Assembly: GCA_963582255.1 (NCBI GenBank)
Contig: CAUZRD010000090.1
Coordinates: 1-8,151, forward strand
Reading direction: 5' to 3'
Length of the DNA: 8,151 nucleotides
Origin: CAUZRD01 sp963582255
GTDB lineage: Bacteria > Pseudomonadota > Alphaproteobacteria > Rhizobiales > TMED25
The notes beneath the pieces are model-generated. The model searched no databases. It was not told the DNA's origin and saw nothing but the letters and a program-made list of their open reading frames with translations. The translations under genes and the position numbers were made by a program. This document shows positions 1 through 6,415 of the stretch, piece by piece (the first letter of the stretch is position 1; each line of letters begins with the position of its first letter).

Positions 1-654
1 TTCCGGTAGCACGATGTGTTCATCCGGATTTTTAAATGAGGCACGGCTTGCGGCGAGGCCTGAGGCGTCAGTGGTGTAAACGTCACAGCGGCCAGCCAGA
101 TAGTTCTGACGTGCTTCTTCGTTGTTTTCTATTGGTACCGGCTCATAGTCCATTTTATTGACCCGAAAGAAGTCAGCAAGATTAAGCTCGGTAGTGGTAC
201 CGGTCTGGATGCAAACTGACGCACCATTAAGTTCGCTAGCACTCGAAACTCCAAGTTCTTTCTTGGCAATAAATCCTTGGCCATCGTAATAATTGACGCC
301 CACGAATGTCAGCTTGAGATCGACGTCGCGGCTGTATGTCCAAGTGGTATTGCGAGAAAGCAGGTCAATCTCGCGTGACTTGAGCGCTTCAAACCGTGTG
401 GCTCCCGTTAGATTGGTATATTTTACACCGCCTGCATTACCAAATATAGCGGCACCAACTGCTTTGCAGAAGTCCACGTCGAATCCTTGCCACTCACCAG
501 CATTATCCTTGTATGCAAAGCCGGGAAGACCTGTATTGATCCCGCATTGCACATGACCTTTGCTTTTGACATCGTCAAGCGTTGCGGCCTGGGCAAGAGT
601 GCCGAGCCCGATTAATACGCTTCCTGTGGCGATGTTGAGGAGAAACCTATTCAT
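1..654 (-). CDS. aapJ: General L-amino-acid ABC transporter periplasmic binding protein, AapJ-like (partial, C-terminus outside window)
   Basis: Solute-binding protein that captures L-amino acids in the periplasm for an Aap-type ABC importer. The 218 visible codons start with a signal peptide: MNRF, a hydrophobic stretch, and an AQA site with likely cleavage after residue 23. The mature part follows the AapJ pattern: TLDDVKSKGHVQCGIN, then GFDVDFCKAVGAA, then the diagnostic RNTTWTYSRD segment, then a QTGTTTELNLADFF segment in the second lobe. AapJ proteins are about 340 residues, so roughly a third is missing past the window edge, as would be the permease and ATPase genes expected downstream. 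The start at 654 is preferred over the in-frame ATG at 660 because AAGGA lies six bases upstream of it and would abut the other. Family assignment is firm; the exact amino-acid specificity is not visible. Confidence 0.93.
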   Translation of the reverse strand, partial: MNRFLLNIATGSVLIGLGTLAQAATLDDVKSKGHVQCGINTGLPGFAYKDNAGEWQGFDVDFCKAVGAAIFGNAGGVKYTNLTGATRFEALKSREIDLLSRNTTWTYSRDVDLKLTFVGVNYYDGQGFIAKKELGVSSASELNGASVCIQTGTTTELNLADFFRVNKMDYEPVPIENNEEARQNYLAGRCDVYTTDASGLAASRASFKNPDEHIVLPE

Positions 655-686
655 CGTCATTCCTTTCAAACACGTTGATCTTTGGG

Positions 687-703
687 TGCACCCGCACGGT
701 ACA
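687..703. promoter_or_regulatory. NtrC-site-like dyad upstream of aapJ
   Basis: The 17 bases TGCACC-N5-GGTACA match the NtrC consensus TGCACC-N5-GGTGCA at 11 of 12 defined positions. The left half also overlaps a perfect palindrome GGGTGCACCC (684-693), and a further GGGTGC lies at 717-722, 33 bases away. Aap-type permeases are known to respond to nitrogen status in rhizobia, which makes the match meaningful. No sigma-54 -24/-12 element was seen nearby. The site falls at about +1 of the predicted start, which would fit repression better than activation. Confidence 0.4.
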
Positions 704-708
704 TGCCG

Positions 709-714
709 ATTATA
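709..714 (-). promoter_or_regulatory. Candidate -10 element of the aapJ-like gene
   Basis: On the minus strand this reads TATAAT, a perfect sigma-70 -10 hexamer, 55 bases upstream of the start at 654. Transcription would begin near 701-703, giving a leader of about 47 bases. No convincing -35 box sits at 16-18 bases spacing, so the promoter may need an activator or may be a chance match. Confidence 0.45.
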
Positions 715-869
715 CAGGGTGCGATAACATTACTTTGTCGCTATACACCGAAGACGGTCAAGCTAAGAGTTAAATCAATTAACTAATGATTCCATATGGG
801 AACAATTTAATCTCGCTGCAATTCTAGTGATTGTTGAATGATTTATTTATCAAAAGAGGAAATAACACG

Positions 870-1172
870 ATGTTAGCTCAACTGCGAATCTATACCATCA
901 ACAAAGGAAAATTAGGTGAGTTTGTTGAGGGATGGAGCAAATTTGTTTACCCGTTGCACATCAAGCACGGGTTCAAGATCGAACGCGCCGAGGTGATTGA
1001 AGCACGCAATGAATTTATCTGGATAGTATCTTATGATGGTCCGGATGACTGGGATGAAAAGCAAAAGGCCTATTATGGATCGCCGGAACGGGCTGCAGTT
1101 GATCCAGACCCCGCGCGGTTTATCGCTAAGACTGAACGCTGGATGATTAGATCTGTTCTTCCCACAACTTGA
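870..1172 (+). CDS. NIPSNAP family protein
   Basis: A 100-residue cytosolic protein with no signal peptide or membrane segment. It begins MLAQLRIYTINKGKLGEF, followed by a W-rich helix, PLHIKHGFKI, then a strand EFIWIVSYDG, a DWDEKQKAYYGSPER helix and a final WMIRSVLP strand. This is the single-domain NIPSNAP layout, a ferredoxin-like alpha/beta barrel dimer. Biochemical roles are poorly known; bacterial copies are often found in catabolic gene clusters. The start at 870 is chosen over an upstream in-frame TTG at 831 because AGAGGA (855-860) sits nine bases before it and the family motif starts right there. It reads in the same direction as the propeller gene, 212 bases upstream of it, so co-transcription is possible but not certain. 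Confidence 0.85.
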   Translation: MLAQLRIYTINKGKLGEFVEGWSKFVYPLHIKHGFKIERAEVIEARNEFIWIVSYDGPDDWDEKQKAYYGSPERAAVDPDPARFIAKTERWMIRSVLPTT

Positions 1173-1265
1173 ACTTGGATTGACCGGAGTTTGGGGCTAC
1201 GCTGATAAAGTGAATTGGCAGTTGAAGATGGGCTTTCGTCCGGCAGTCCTCGCATCCTAATGAGG

Positions 1266-1295
1266 TTGATTGCCAATGAGTTGTTGCACTATATT
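1266..1295 (+). promoter_or_regulatory. Candidate sigma-70 promoter for the NHL propeller gene
   Basis: TTGATT (1266-1271) and TATATT (1290-1295) are separated by 18 bases. Transcription would start around 1302, about 80 bases before the chosen start codon at 1385. Each box has one or two mismatches to consensus, and the region is AT-rich, so this is a plausible but unproven call. Confidence 0.3.
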
Positions 1296-1384
1296 TTTAT
1301 AGCCAATGCCGAGCATGCCTTTCTTTCTGGTCATAATGCAGCCCGGTCACCATTACAATGCAAACTATTTTGAGGTTATCGGCA

Positions 1385-2428
1385 ATGAATTATCAGGATA
1401 TTCTAACCGGAAGTGGCTGTGTTCGGCAGAGCCACAATGTTCCAGAATATGAGGTTGATGGTAGCTGGCCACTCCCGCTGCCAGAGGATTGGGTTCTTGG
1501 TCAATGCCCCGGTGTTGCGATTGATGATAAAGATAACATTGTCGTCTGCAATCGACAGGATATCACCGATGAAGAAGCCCAATCGGGAGAAAATGCCCCG
1601 ATGGTTGTGATCTTCGATCCGGCTGGAAATGTCATTAGGTCTTGGGGCATGCAGGCCAGCATGCCGATCAAACCAGAGCGCCTTAATATTGACTGCGAGG
1701 GCAACTATTGGATTACTGGTCAGCGTGATGGGATGCTTCAAAAATATACTCCAGACGGTGAGTTGCTGTTGCAAATCGGCGAGCGTGGAAAATTCGATTC
1801 ATCCGACGGCACGATCAAGGGTATGGCGCTAAATTCTGGGAAAAATATTTTTTTTCAACCAACATCAGTTGCGGTTGATCCAGATACTTTTGATTTTTAT
1901 GTAACAGATGGCTATGGCAACCGGCGTGTTGCTGTGTTCGACAAGTCTGGAAATTTTCTGCGTCAGTGGGGTGAGCAGGCCAATGCGGTGGAAGCAGAAG
2001 AGGGTGCGCCGCATGTTTTTTCTAATGTAGTCCATGATGTGGTTATTGGAATTAATGGACTTCTATATGTATGTGATCGCTGGGGTAATCGCATCCATGT
2101 TTATGAGAAAGATGGCACATTCGTACGTAATATCTGGGTAGGTACCGGAACTCCAACGCTGCCTGACAATCGGGGGACGGCTTGGACTATGGTGTTTTCC
2201 AATGATGCCGAGCAGTCATTGATCTACGTTATGGATGGGCGTAACGAGCAATTCCATATCATTGCTCATGAGAGTGGTGAAAGACTTTATACTTATGGCA
2301 GGCCTGGCCATCAAGCGGGTGCATTTACCCACGGGCATACCATCGCGATTGATTCAAAGGACAATATATACATCGGAGAGACCCACACTGGTCGGAGGGT
2401 GCAGAAATTTAAGCCTGTTGCCTGTTGA
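1385..2428 (+). CDS. NHL-repeat six-bladed beta-propeller, PAL-like (peptidyl-alpha-hydroxyglycine amidating lyase fold)
   Basis: A 347-residue protein built of NHL-type blades: GVAIDDKDNIVVCNR (43-57), LNIDCEGNYWITG (100-112), PTSVAVDPDTFDFYVTDGYG (159-178), VHDVVIGINGLLYVCDRWGN (216-235) and HTIAIDSKDNIYIGETHTGR (318-337). Order and wording resemble the PAL domain of animal peptidylglycine amidating enzymes. Candidate active-site residues that match are R57, Y177, H217, R232 and H318; the position of the third zinc His holds E98, and H316 replaces a Met. No signal peptide is seen, so it is probably cytosolic, unlike animal PAL. The start at 1385 is preferred over 1358 because TGAGG (1371-1375) precedes it by nine bases and the earlier ATG has no ribosome site. 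The fold is secure; lyase activity is doubtful, and a lactonase-like or binding role is equally possible. Confidence 0.85.
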   Translation: MNYQDILTGSGCVRQSHNVPEYEVDGSWPLPLPEDWVLGQCPGVAIDDKDNIVVCNRQDITDEEAQSGENAPMVVIFDPAGNVIRSWGMQASMPIKPERLNIDCEGNYWITGQRDGMLQKYTPDGELLLQIGERGKFDSSDGTIKGMALNSGKNIFFQPTSVAVDPDTFDFYVTDGYGNRRVAVFDKSGNFLRQWGEQANAVEAEEGAPHVFSNVVHDVVIGINGLLYVCDRWGNRIHVYEKDGTFVRNIWVGTGTPTLPDNRGTAWTMVFSNDAEQSLIYVMDGRNEQFHIIAHESGERLYTYGRPGHQAGAFTHGHTIAIDSKDNIYIGETHTGRRVQKFKPVAC

Positions 2429-2536
2429 ATGAAGAGTTATATTAGATCACGTATAATGTGACTTAAGGATATGCAGGCGGGCATGCTTTGCATGGAAGCG
2501 TACTAAATGACTGGACCAAGTAGCTAATTTATAAAA

Positions 2537-3430
2537 TCACGCTGGTGGAAAGCCGAAAAGTTCGATGGGGTTTTCGACTAAAATCATGTTGCGCGTCACT
2601 TCATCTGGCACCCAGTCCAGCATCATATCTAGCAAATGCACATCGTTTGGCATCGGTTTAAAATATTGCGGATGCGGCCAGTCTGATCCCCATAAAAGCC
2701 GATTTGGTGCAAATTCAACTAGCTTATGAATAAATGAATCTGTATCCGCGAATGGAAAGTTCTCCTCACTTGAGAAACGTGGAGATAACTTCACCCAGCA
2801 CCTGCCTGTACCAAGGCATTTAAGAACAAACTCGAATTCTTTGCTATCCGGGCCCTTATCTGCCGGCGGATAGCCTGTGTGTTCAAGCACAAATTTTCCA
2901 GGTGTTGCCAGAATGGTATCAGCCCATGCCGGGTCAAGATCAGTAGTGCGCACCAGATAGTGCATAGCCCAATCAAAACCATTAAGTCGGTTCATTAGTT
3001 TTTGGTCGAGTTTTTTTTCTATTCGCCAAGAAATTCGCGCGCCAACAACACCAGAATCAGTTAGAATCTGAAGCTCACGATCTGTGATCTCTGGCCATGG
3101 TTGGTTGACTACTGAGCGCAACCGATCTGGAAAACGACTTTGGGCATGAAGCGCAATTTCATAATTACGCCCGTACATCATTGACTGTACATGCAAGCCT
3201 CGGCTGAGACCAAGCGCAGACTGCATCGTCAGCCAATCATCCATGGTTGTATCTTCGAACTGGAGATGGCTGAAGACGTGGTTAGGCCTCAGCGGAAACT
3301 GCGATTGAGGTCCGATAAAGTGAAAATGACAATCACATGCTCCAGGGGGTAATTTAATTTTTGGCGCGGGATAGGTACGCTTAATTTTCGGTGAAAACGG
3401 CAGAGTATTTATCAAAGGTATATCGGTCAT
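2537..3430 (-). CDS. Amidohydrolase-superfamily (COG3618) metal-dependent hydrolase, LigI/lactonase-like
   Basis: A 297-residue cytosolic TIM-barrel hydrolase of the group that includes 2-pyrone-4,6-dicarboxylate lactonase (LigI) and 4-sulfomuconolactone hydrolase. Key marks are the strand-1 metal motif ACDCHFHFIGP with H35 and H37, a strand-end EHTGYPP with H184, WVKLSPRF near 212-219, and LLWGSDWPHP with the catalytic D250. Full length matches the family. The Arg that follows the third His by three positions in LigI and helps bind a substrate carboxylate is Y187 here, so the substrate is probably not pyrone dicarboxylate. It starts nine bases after the stop of the upstream dehydrogenase, with GGAG overlapping that stop, so the two genes are surely co-transcribed. 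This suggests hydrolysis of a lactone or similar intermediate in the same pathway (inference). Confidence 0.85.
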   Translation of the reverse strand: MTDIPLINTLPFSPKIKRTYPAPKIKLPPGACDCHFHFIGPQSQFPLRPNHVFSHLQFEDTTMDDWLTMQSALGLSRGLHVQSMMYGRNYEIALHAQSRFPDRLRSVVNQPWPEITDRELQILTDSGVVGARISWRIEKKLDQKLMNRLNGFDWAMHYLVRTTDLDPAWADTILATPGKFVLEHTGYPPADKGPDSKEFEFVLKCLGTGRCWVKLSPRFSSEENFPFADTDSFIHKLVEFAPNRLLWGSDWPHPQYFKPMPNDVHLLDMMLDWVPDEVTRNMILVENPIELFGFPPA

Positions 3431-3439
3431 GATTGGTTT

Positions 3440-4630
3440 TTACTCCGCAGCAGCGAGTACCCGTTGGCTCGTCCTCAGCCGCTGCACAGTATCGCCAGCA
3501 AGGTGACTCCAAATATACATATCACGAACAAGCTTTTCTGCCGCCCGATCCATCGCCGCTCCACCACGGTCGTAGATGTCAAGCGCGGTCTCGGTAACTT
3601 CCTGACCAATGTCTGTTGAAAGGTTCATTACCAGACCTGCATTTTGCGAATGCAACGACTGGTCGTGTTCCCAAGCTGTGCGCATCACATAAGATCGCAG
3701 AGCCTCGGTTAACATTTTCATACGACATATTTTTAGTTGAACTAGCTGGTGGTCTTTCAGTGGCTTACCTGATTGCTCTCCTGTAATTGCAAGATTAATC
3801 GCCTTCTCGCATGCGTCGTCGCAAATTCCGAGCGCGTTGGCGGCAAGCTCAAGATCACCAAATAGATCACCACCGCCAGAGCGACCGCGTGCCATAGCTC
3901 CATTAAAGTCGCCGACCATATTAGCCATCGGAACACGCACATCTTCAAATACCAGTTCGGCATTCTGATAATATCGCCATCCCGACTTGTTGAATACTTT
4001 TCCGTGGCGGAACTTTGGAGTTTCGCGCGGAACCATCATTAGTGTCACACCTTCTCGCAGCGGCACATTCGGATCTGTGCGCACATAGATGAAGAATAGT
4101 TTTGCGACAGATCCATTGGCGATAAAAAGCTTGGTTCCATTGAGTAACATTTCATCACCAATGACCTCGCCTTTAAGTTTTAAACCAGATCGCGGATCAT
4201 CAGCCGGAGGCAAACGATTGTCAGAGCCGCCACTGGCCTCGGTGCCACCAAATCCAAGTACATAGGTGTCGTCGGCCATGAAAGGGCGCAAAAAGCGATT
4301 TTTTTGATCCTCGTTACACACAGCAGCAATGAGATGACTCCATTTCCAACATTGGCTGAAGGTCTTTGAGATGGCGCTGTCGGCTTTGGCTATTTCAGCC
4401 ATTACCAATGCCTGGGTAACAAAATCTATGCCGTGGCCACCCTCTTCCTTCGATACCACTGAGGTCCGAAACCCGAGCTTGGAGCCTTTTTTGATGATTT
4501 CCCAGTCAAACGTTTCTGATGGTTCTTGTATGGCATCGCGTTCGAGCGTGATTGGACGCACTTCCTCGTTGGCAAATTTCCGAGCCTTCATCTGCCATGC
4601 TAGCTGCTCTTTATTCAGCGAGAAATCCAT
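3440..4630 (-). CDS. Acyl-CoA dehydrogenase family flavoprotein with Asp in place of the catalytic Glu
   Basis: A 396-residue protein with the full acyl-CoA dehydrogenase plan: N-terminal helices (MDFSLNKEQL), the middle FAD-binding strand motif FGGTEASGGSDNR (127-139), LNGTKLFIANG (163-173), ELVFEDVRVPMANMVG (225-240) and a C-terminal four-helix bundle. These enzymes oxidise acyl-CoA thioesters with FAD, passing electrons to ETF. At the C-terminus the usual YEGTSQIQRL is replaced by HLAGDTVQRL (376-385), leaving D380 at about the catalytic Glu position. The alternative Glu site used by isovaleryl-type enzymes seems to be Gly258. AAGGA sits eight bases before the ATG. It lies between another dehydrogenase gene and a lactonase-like gene on the same strand. 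The real reaction could be dehydrogenation of an unusual CoA ester, or a partner role in a mixed complex. Confidence 0.9.
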   Translation of the reverse strand: MDFSLNKEQLAWQMKARKFANEEVRPITLERDAIQEPSETFDWEIIKKGSKLGFRTSVVSKEEGGHGIDFVTQALVMAEIAKADSAISKTFSQCWKWSHLIAAVCNEDQKNRFLRPFMADDTYVLGFGGTEASGGSDNRLPPADDPRSGLKLKGEVIGDEMLLNGTKLFIANGSVAKLFFIYVRTDPNVPLREGVTLMMVPRETPKFRHGKVFNKSGWRYYQNAELVFEDVRVPMANMVGDFNGAMARGRSGGGDLFGDLELAANALGICDDACEKAINLAITGEQSGKPLKDHQLVQLKICRMKMLTEALRSYVMRTAWEHDQSLHSQNAGLVMNLSTDIGQEVTETALDIYDRGGAAMDRAAEKLVRDMYIWSHLAGDTVQRLRTSQRVLAAAE

Positions 4631-4709
4631 GGGTGCGTTCCTTTCTGATAAATAGGTTGCGTTCTTAGGGCCGCAAAACGCGCTGGGTAAGTTTAATTAT
4701 TTGTGTGGT

Positions 4710-4736
4710 ACAATAGACGAGACGACACTATTTCAA
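4710..4736 (-). promoter_or_regulatory. Weak candidate promoter between the two dehydrogenase genes
   Basis: On the minus strand TTGAAA (4736-4731) is followed, after 15 bases, by TATTGT (4715-4710), about 80 bases before the ATG at 4630. The spacer is shorter than ideal. It is offered because the 194-base gap is too large for simple translational coupling. An imperfect spaced dyad ACTGGCA (4739-4745) / TGCCAGT (4776-4782) lies just upstream. No terminator-like stem with a T-run was seen after the upstream stop. Confidence 0.25.
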
Positions 4737-4824
4737 GGACTGGCAGAATAAATTTCAGATTGAACTGTTAGCCTTTGCCAGTTTGCTCATAATGATTGTC
4801 TAGGTGACAAATTCTATGCCTTGA

Positions 4825-6033
4825 TCATTCCCTGGAGTGACCGGAAATTACTTCGGCAATGCGCAGTTTTGCATCGCTCACCCCATCCCCGGTATGAAGA
4901 AACACTCTCGAGACGTGAATGTATTTTTGAAGCGGCATATCGCGCATCACACCCATCGCACCGAAGCACTCGGCAGAATCCTTAGTTGCACGATAAATAC
5001 TTTGGGCTGTGACCACTTGGGAAATTTTGGCTTGAGGTAGAAGCGGGGCGTTGCCGTCACTTTCAGAATCCGGGTTGTCGCAGGTCCACGCCGCGCGCCA
5101 AACCGCATTGCGCACCATTTCTAAGCTAATAGCGACCTCGGCGAGCTTGGCACCTATTGCCTGGTGTTCGATGATCAGACGCCCACCCTGAACCCGAACG
5201 CTTGAATAGTCGACCGCTGCATCATAAGCAGCTCGGCCCACACCCAAATTTATCGCCTGCAATATTGGTAGCATAAAATCAGCATAGGGACCGGTGAGTT
5301 TGTGCACCGCATCTAGGTCAAGCATGTTGGTGCTAGGTACCGTGCAGTCACTAAAAGTTACATCGCCGCATGAGCCGTGATACCAACCGCCGTTACGAGG
5401 CGTTTCATTGATTGTTACACCATTTGTATCGGCGGGAACGAGCACGACCTCTTTTCTGCCATCAATATTGACCAAAACTGCGAATAACTTTGCCAAAGGG
5501 GCATTGGATATGCGGATTTTTGTTCCATTGATGACAAGTCCACCATCCCCATTTTGGGTGGCGATTGTAGAGATTGAGGTGTCGTCGCCGCTCTCGCGAT
5601 GGTAGTCAATGCCGAGTGATGTTTCCATCTCCGGTTCTCGATCTGCTAGCGCCAAGTGGTAATCGTTGTCAGTGATAAAGTCGTCTAAAAAACGTCCGCG
5701 CTGCTCGTCATTCATTAGCTCGTTAAATAGCAGGCCGCCAAGCGTTGATGTCCACGCTAGCACCGTTGCGACATCGACATCTCCGGCTGCCAACTCCTCG
5801 GCAACCATGCAACACGTGAGTGTATCTGCGCTGGCCCCACCCGCGTCTTCCAATATAGACAGAGTGCGGAGGCCAAGAGTCCCAGCTGCGTCGACAAGGT
5901 CCTTGGCCAGGGGGACGTCGAATGGTTCAAGACGCTCCGGCTTGATTGCGATGGGAGTTATTTCGCCGGCTACGAATTCACGAACGGAATCGCGAATTGC
6001 TACTTGCTCTTCTGAAATCCTAAGGTTGTACAT
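4825..6033 (-). CDS. Divergent acyl-CoA dehydrogenase family protein with degenerate FAD motif
   Basis: A 402-residue protein aligned along its length with acyl-CoA dehydrogenases: MYNLRISEEQVAIRDSVREF at the N-terminus, GTLGLRTLSILEDAGGAS (51-68), LVINGTKIRISNAPLAKLF (166-184), VTFSDCTVPSTNML (225-238) and a C-terminal helical bundle. The usual TEP-x-x-GSD flavin loop reads LADREPEMETSLGID (129-143), so the GSD is lost. The C-terminal catalytic region is FLHTGDGVSD (378-387), with D383 where Glu is expected. Both features suggest a non-standard reaction or a non-catalytic partner of the neighbouring dehydrogenase. The start at 6033 (ATG) is chosen because the family motif begins there; an in-frame GTG at 6045 adds four residues, and neither has a strong ribosome site. 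It is the first gene of the leftward group, divergent from the transporter operon. Confidence 0.85.
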   Translation of the reverse strand: MYNLRISEEQVAIRDSVREFVAGEITPIAIKPERLEPFDVPLAKDLVDAAGTLGLRTLSILEDAGGASADTLTCCMVAEELAAGDVDVATVLAWTSTLGGLLFNELMNDEQRGRFLDDFITDNDYHLALADREPEMETSLGIDYHRESGDDTSISTIATQNGDGGLVINGTKIRISNAPLAKLFAVLVNIDGRKEVVLVPADTNGVTINETPRNGGWYHGSCGDVTFSDCTVPSTNMLDLDAVHKLTGPYADFMLPILQAINLGVGRAAYDAAVDYSSVRVQGGRLIIEHQAIGAKLAEVAISLEMVRNAVWRAAWTCDNPDSESDGNAPLLPQAKISQVVTAQSIYRATKDSAECFGAMGVMRDMPLQKYIHVSRVFLHTGDGVSDAKLRIAEVISGHSRE

Positions 6034-6415
6034 CTGTCTCAGCACTTTCTTCGGTATTAACGGTCATACGTCAGGGTTCTGTATTAGTTGCTTGTGGAAT
6101 GAGTTCCGGGTGTCATTCTAATTATTGATCAGAAAATGTTTCCAATCATAGTAAGTAGACTATGCTCACTCATAATAGAAATGAAGCAATATCAGGCCCA
6201 CTTAGTCAATTATTCTAATAATAAAACTACTAAGGTTAGAAAAAAGCACATAATTTATCAAGTTTTTTAATCGGATTTAGTCCCCATTTTTTAACTGACT
6301 TGATTTACTTATATGTGAATGCAACTGTGTTCCTATTAATTAACTAAACATGTCTGTTGTTTTTTGATTAGAAATAATTTTTCGATGACACAGTCAAATA
6401 ATATGGGGAGCTAAT
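6034..6415. promoter_or_regulatory. Divergent AT-rich intergenic control region, no gene seen
   Basis: About 380 bases separate the leftward dehydrogenase group from the rightward transporter operon. The part from about 6120 is markedly AT-rich with many T-runs. It contains a perfect 6-bp inverted repeat (6147-6164), a direct repeat TTTTTTAA at 6263-6270 and 6287-6294, and TTAATTAA at 6336-6343. No open frame with protein-like content was seen in the AT-rich part. Promoters for both directions must lie here, but no pair of boxes stands out enough to call. Confidence 0.6.
6147..6164. promoter_or_regulatory. Candidate operator: CATAGT-N6-ACTATG inverted repeat
   Basis: Two perfect 6-bp arms around a 6-base centre, 114 bases before the dehydrogenase start at 6033 and 252 before the transporter start at 6416. 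Size and symmetry fit a dimeric repressor or activator site. On the minus strand a TACTAT overlaps it and could be a -10 box. No regulator gene is in the window. Confidence 0.35.

Noticed and set aside
293..556. Open frame of 87 codons on the plus strand
   Set aside because: It lies antisense within the AapJ-like gene, has no family resemblance and no ribosome site.
777..786. AATTAACTAA shared with 6338-6347 upstream of tctC
   Set aside because: A ten-base AT-only match plus one C between two AT-rich gaps can easily be chance, and its position relative to the genes differs.
790..802. TTCCATATGGGAA near-palindrome
   Set aside because: Only the inner CCATATGG is perfect; it matches no regulator site I recognise.
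2429..2536. Possible bidirectional terminator between the convergent propeller and hydrolase genes
   Set aside because: Only short weak arms such as TCAC/GTGA and ATGCA/TGCAT were found, with no GC-rich stem followed by a T-run.
5666..6121. Open frame of 151 codons on the plus strand
   Set aside because: Mostly antisense to the divergent dehydrogenase gene, with Ser/Arg-rich composition typical of a shadow frame.
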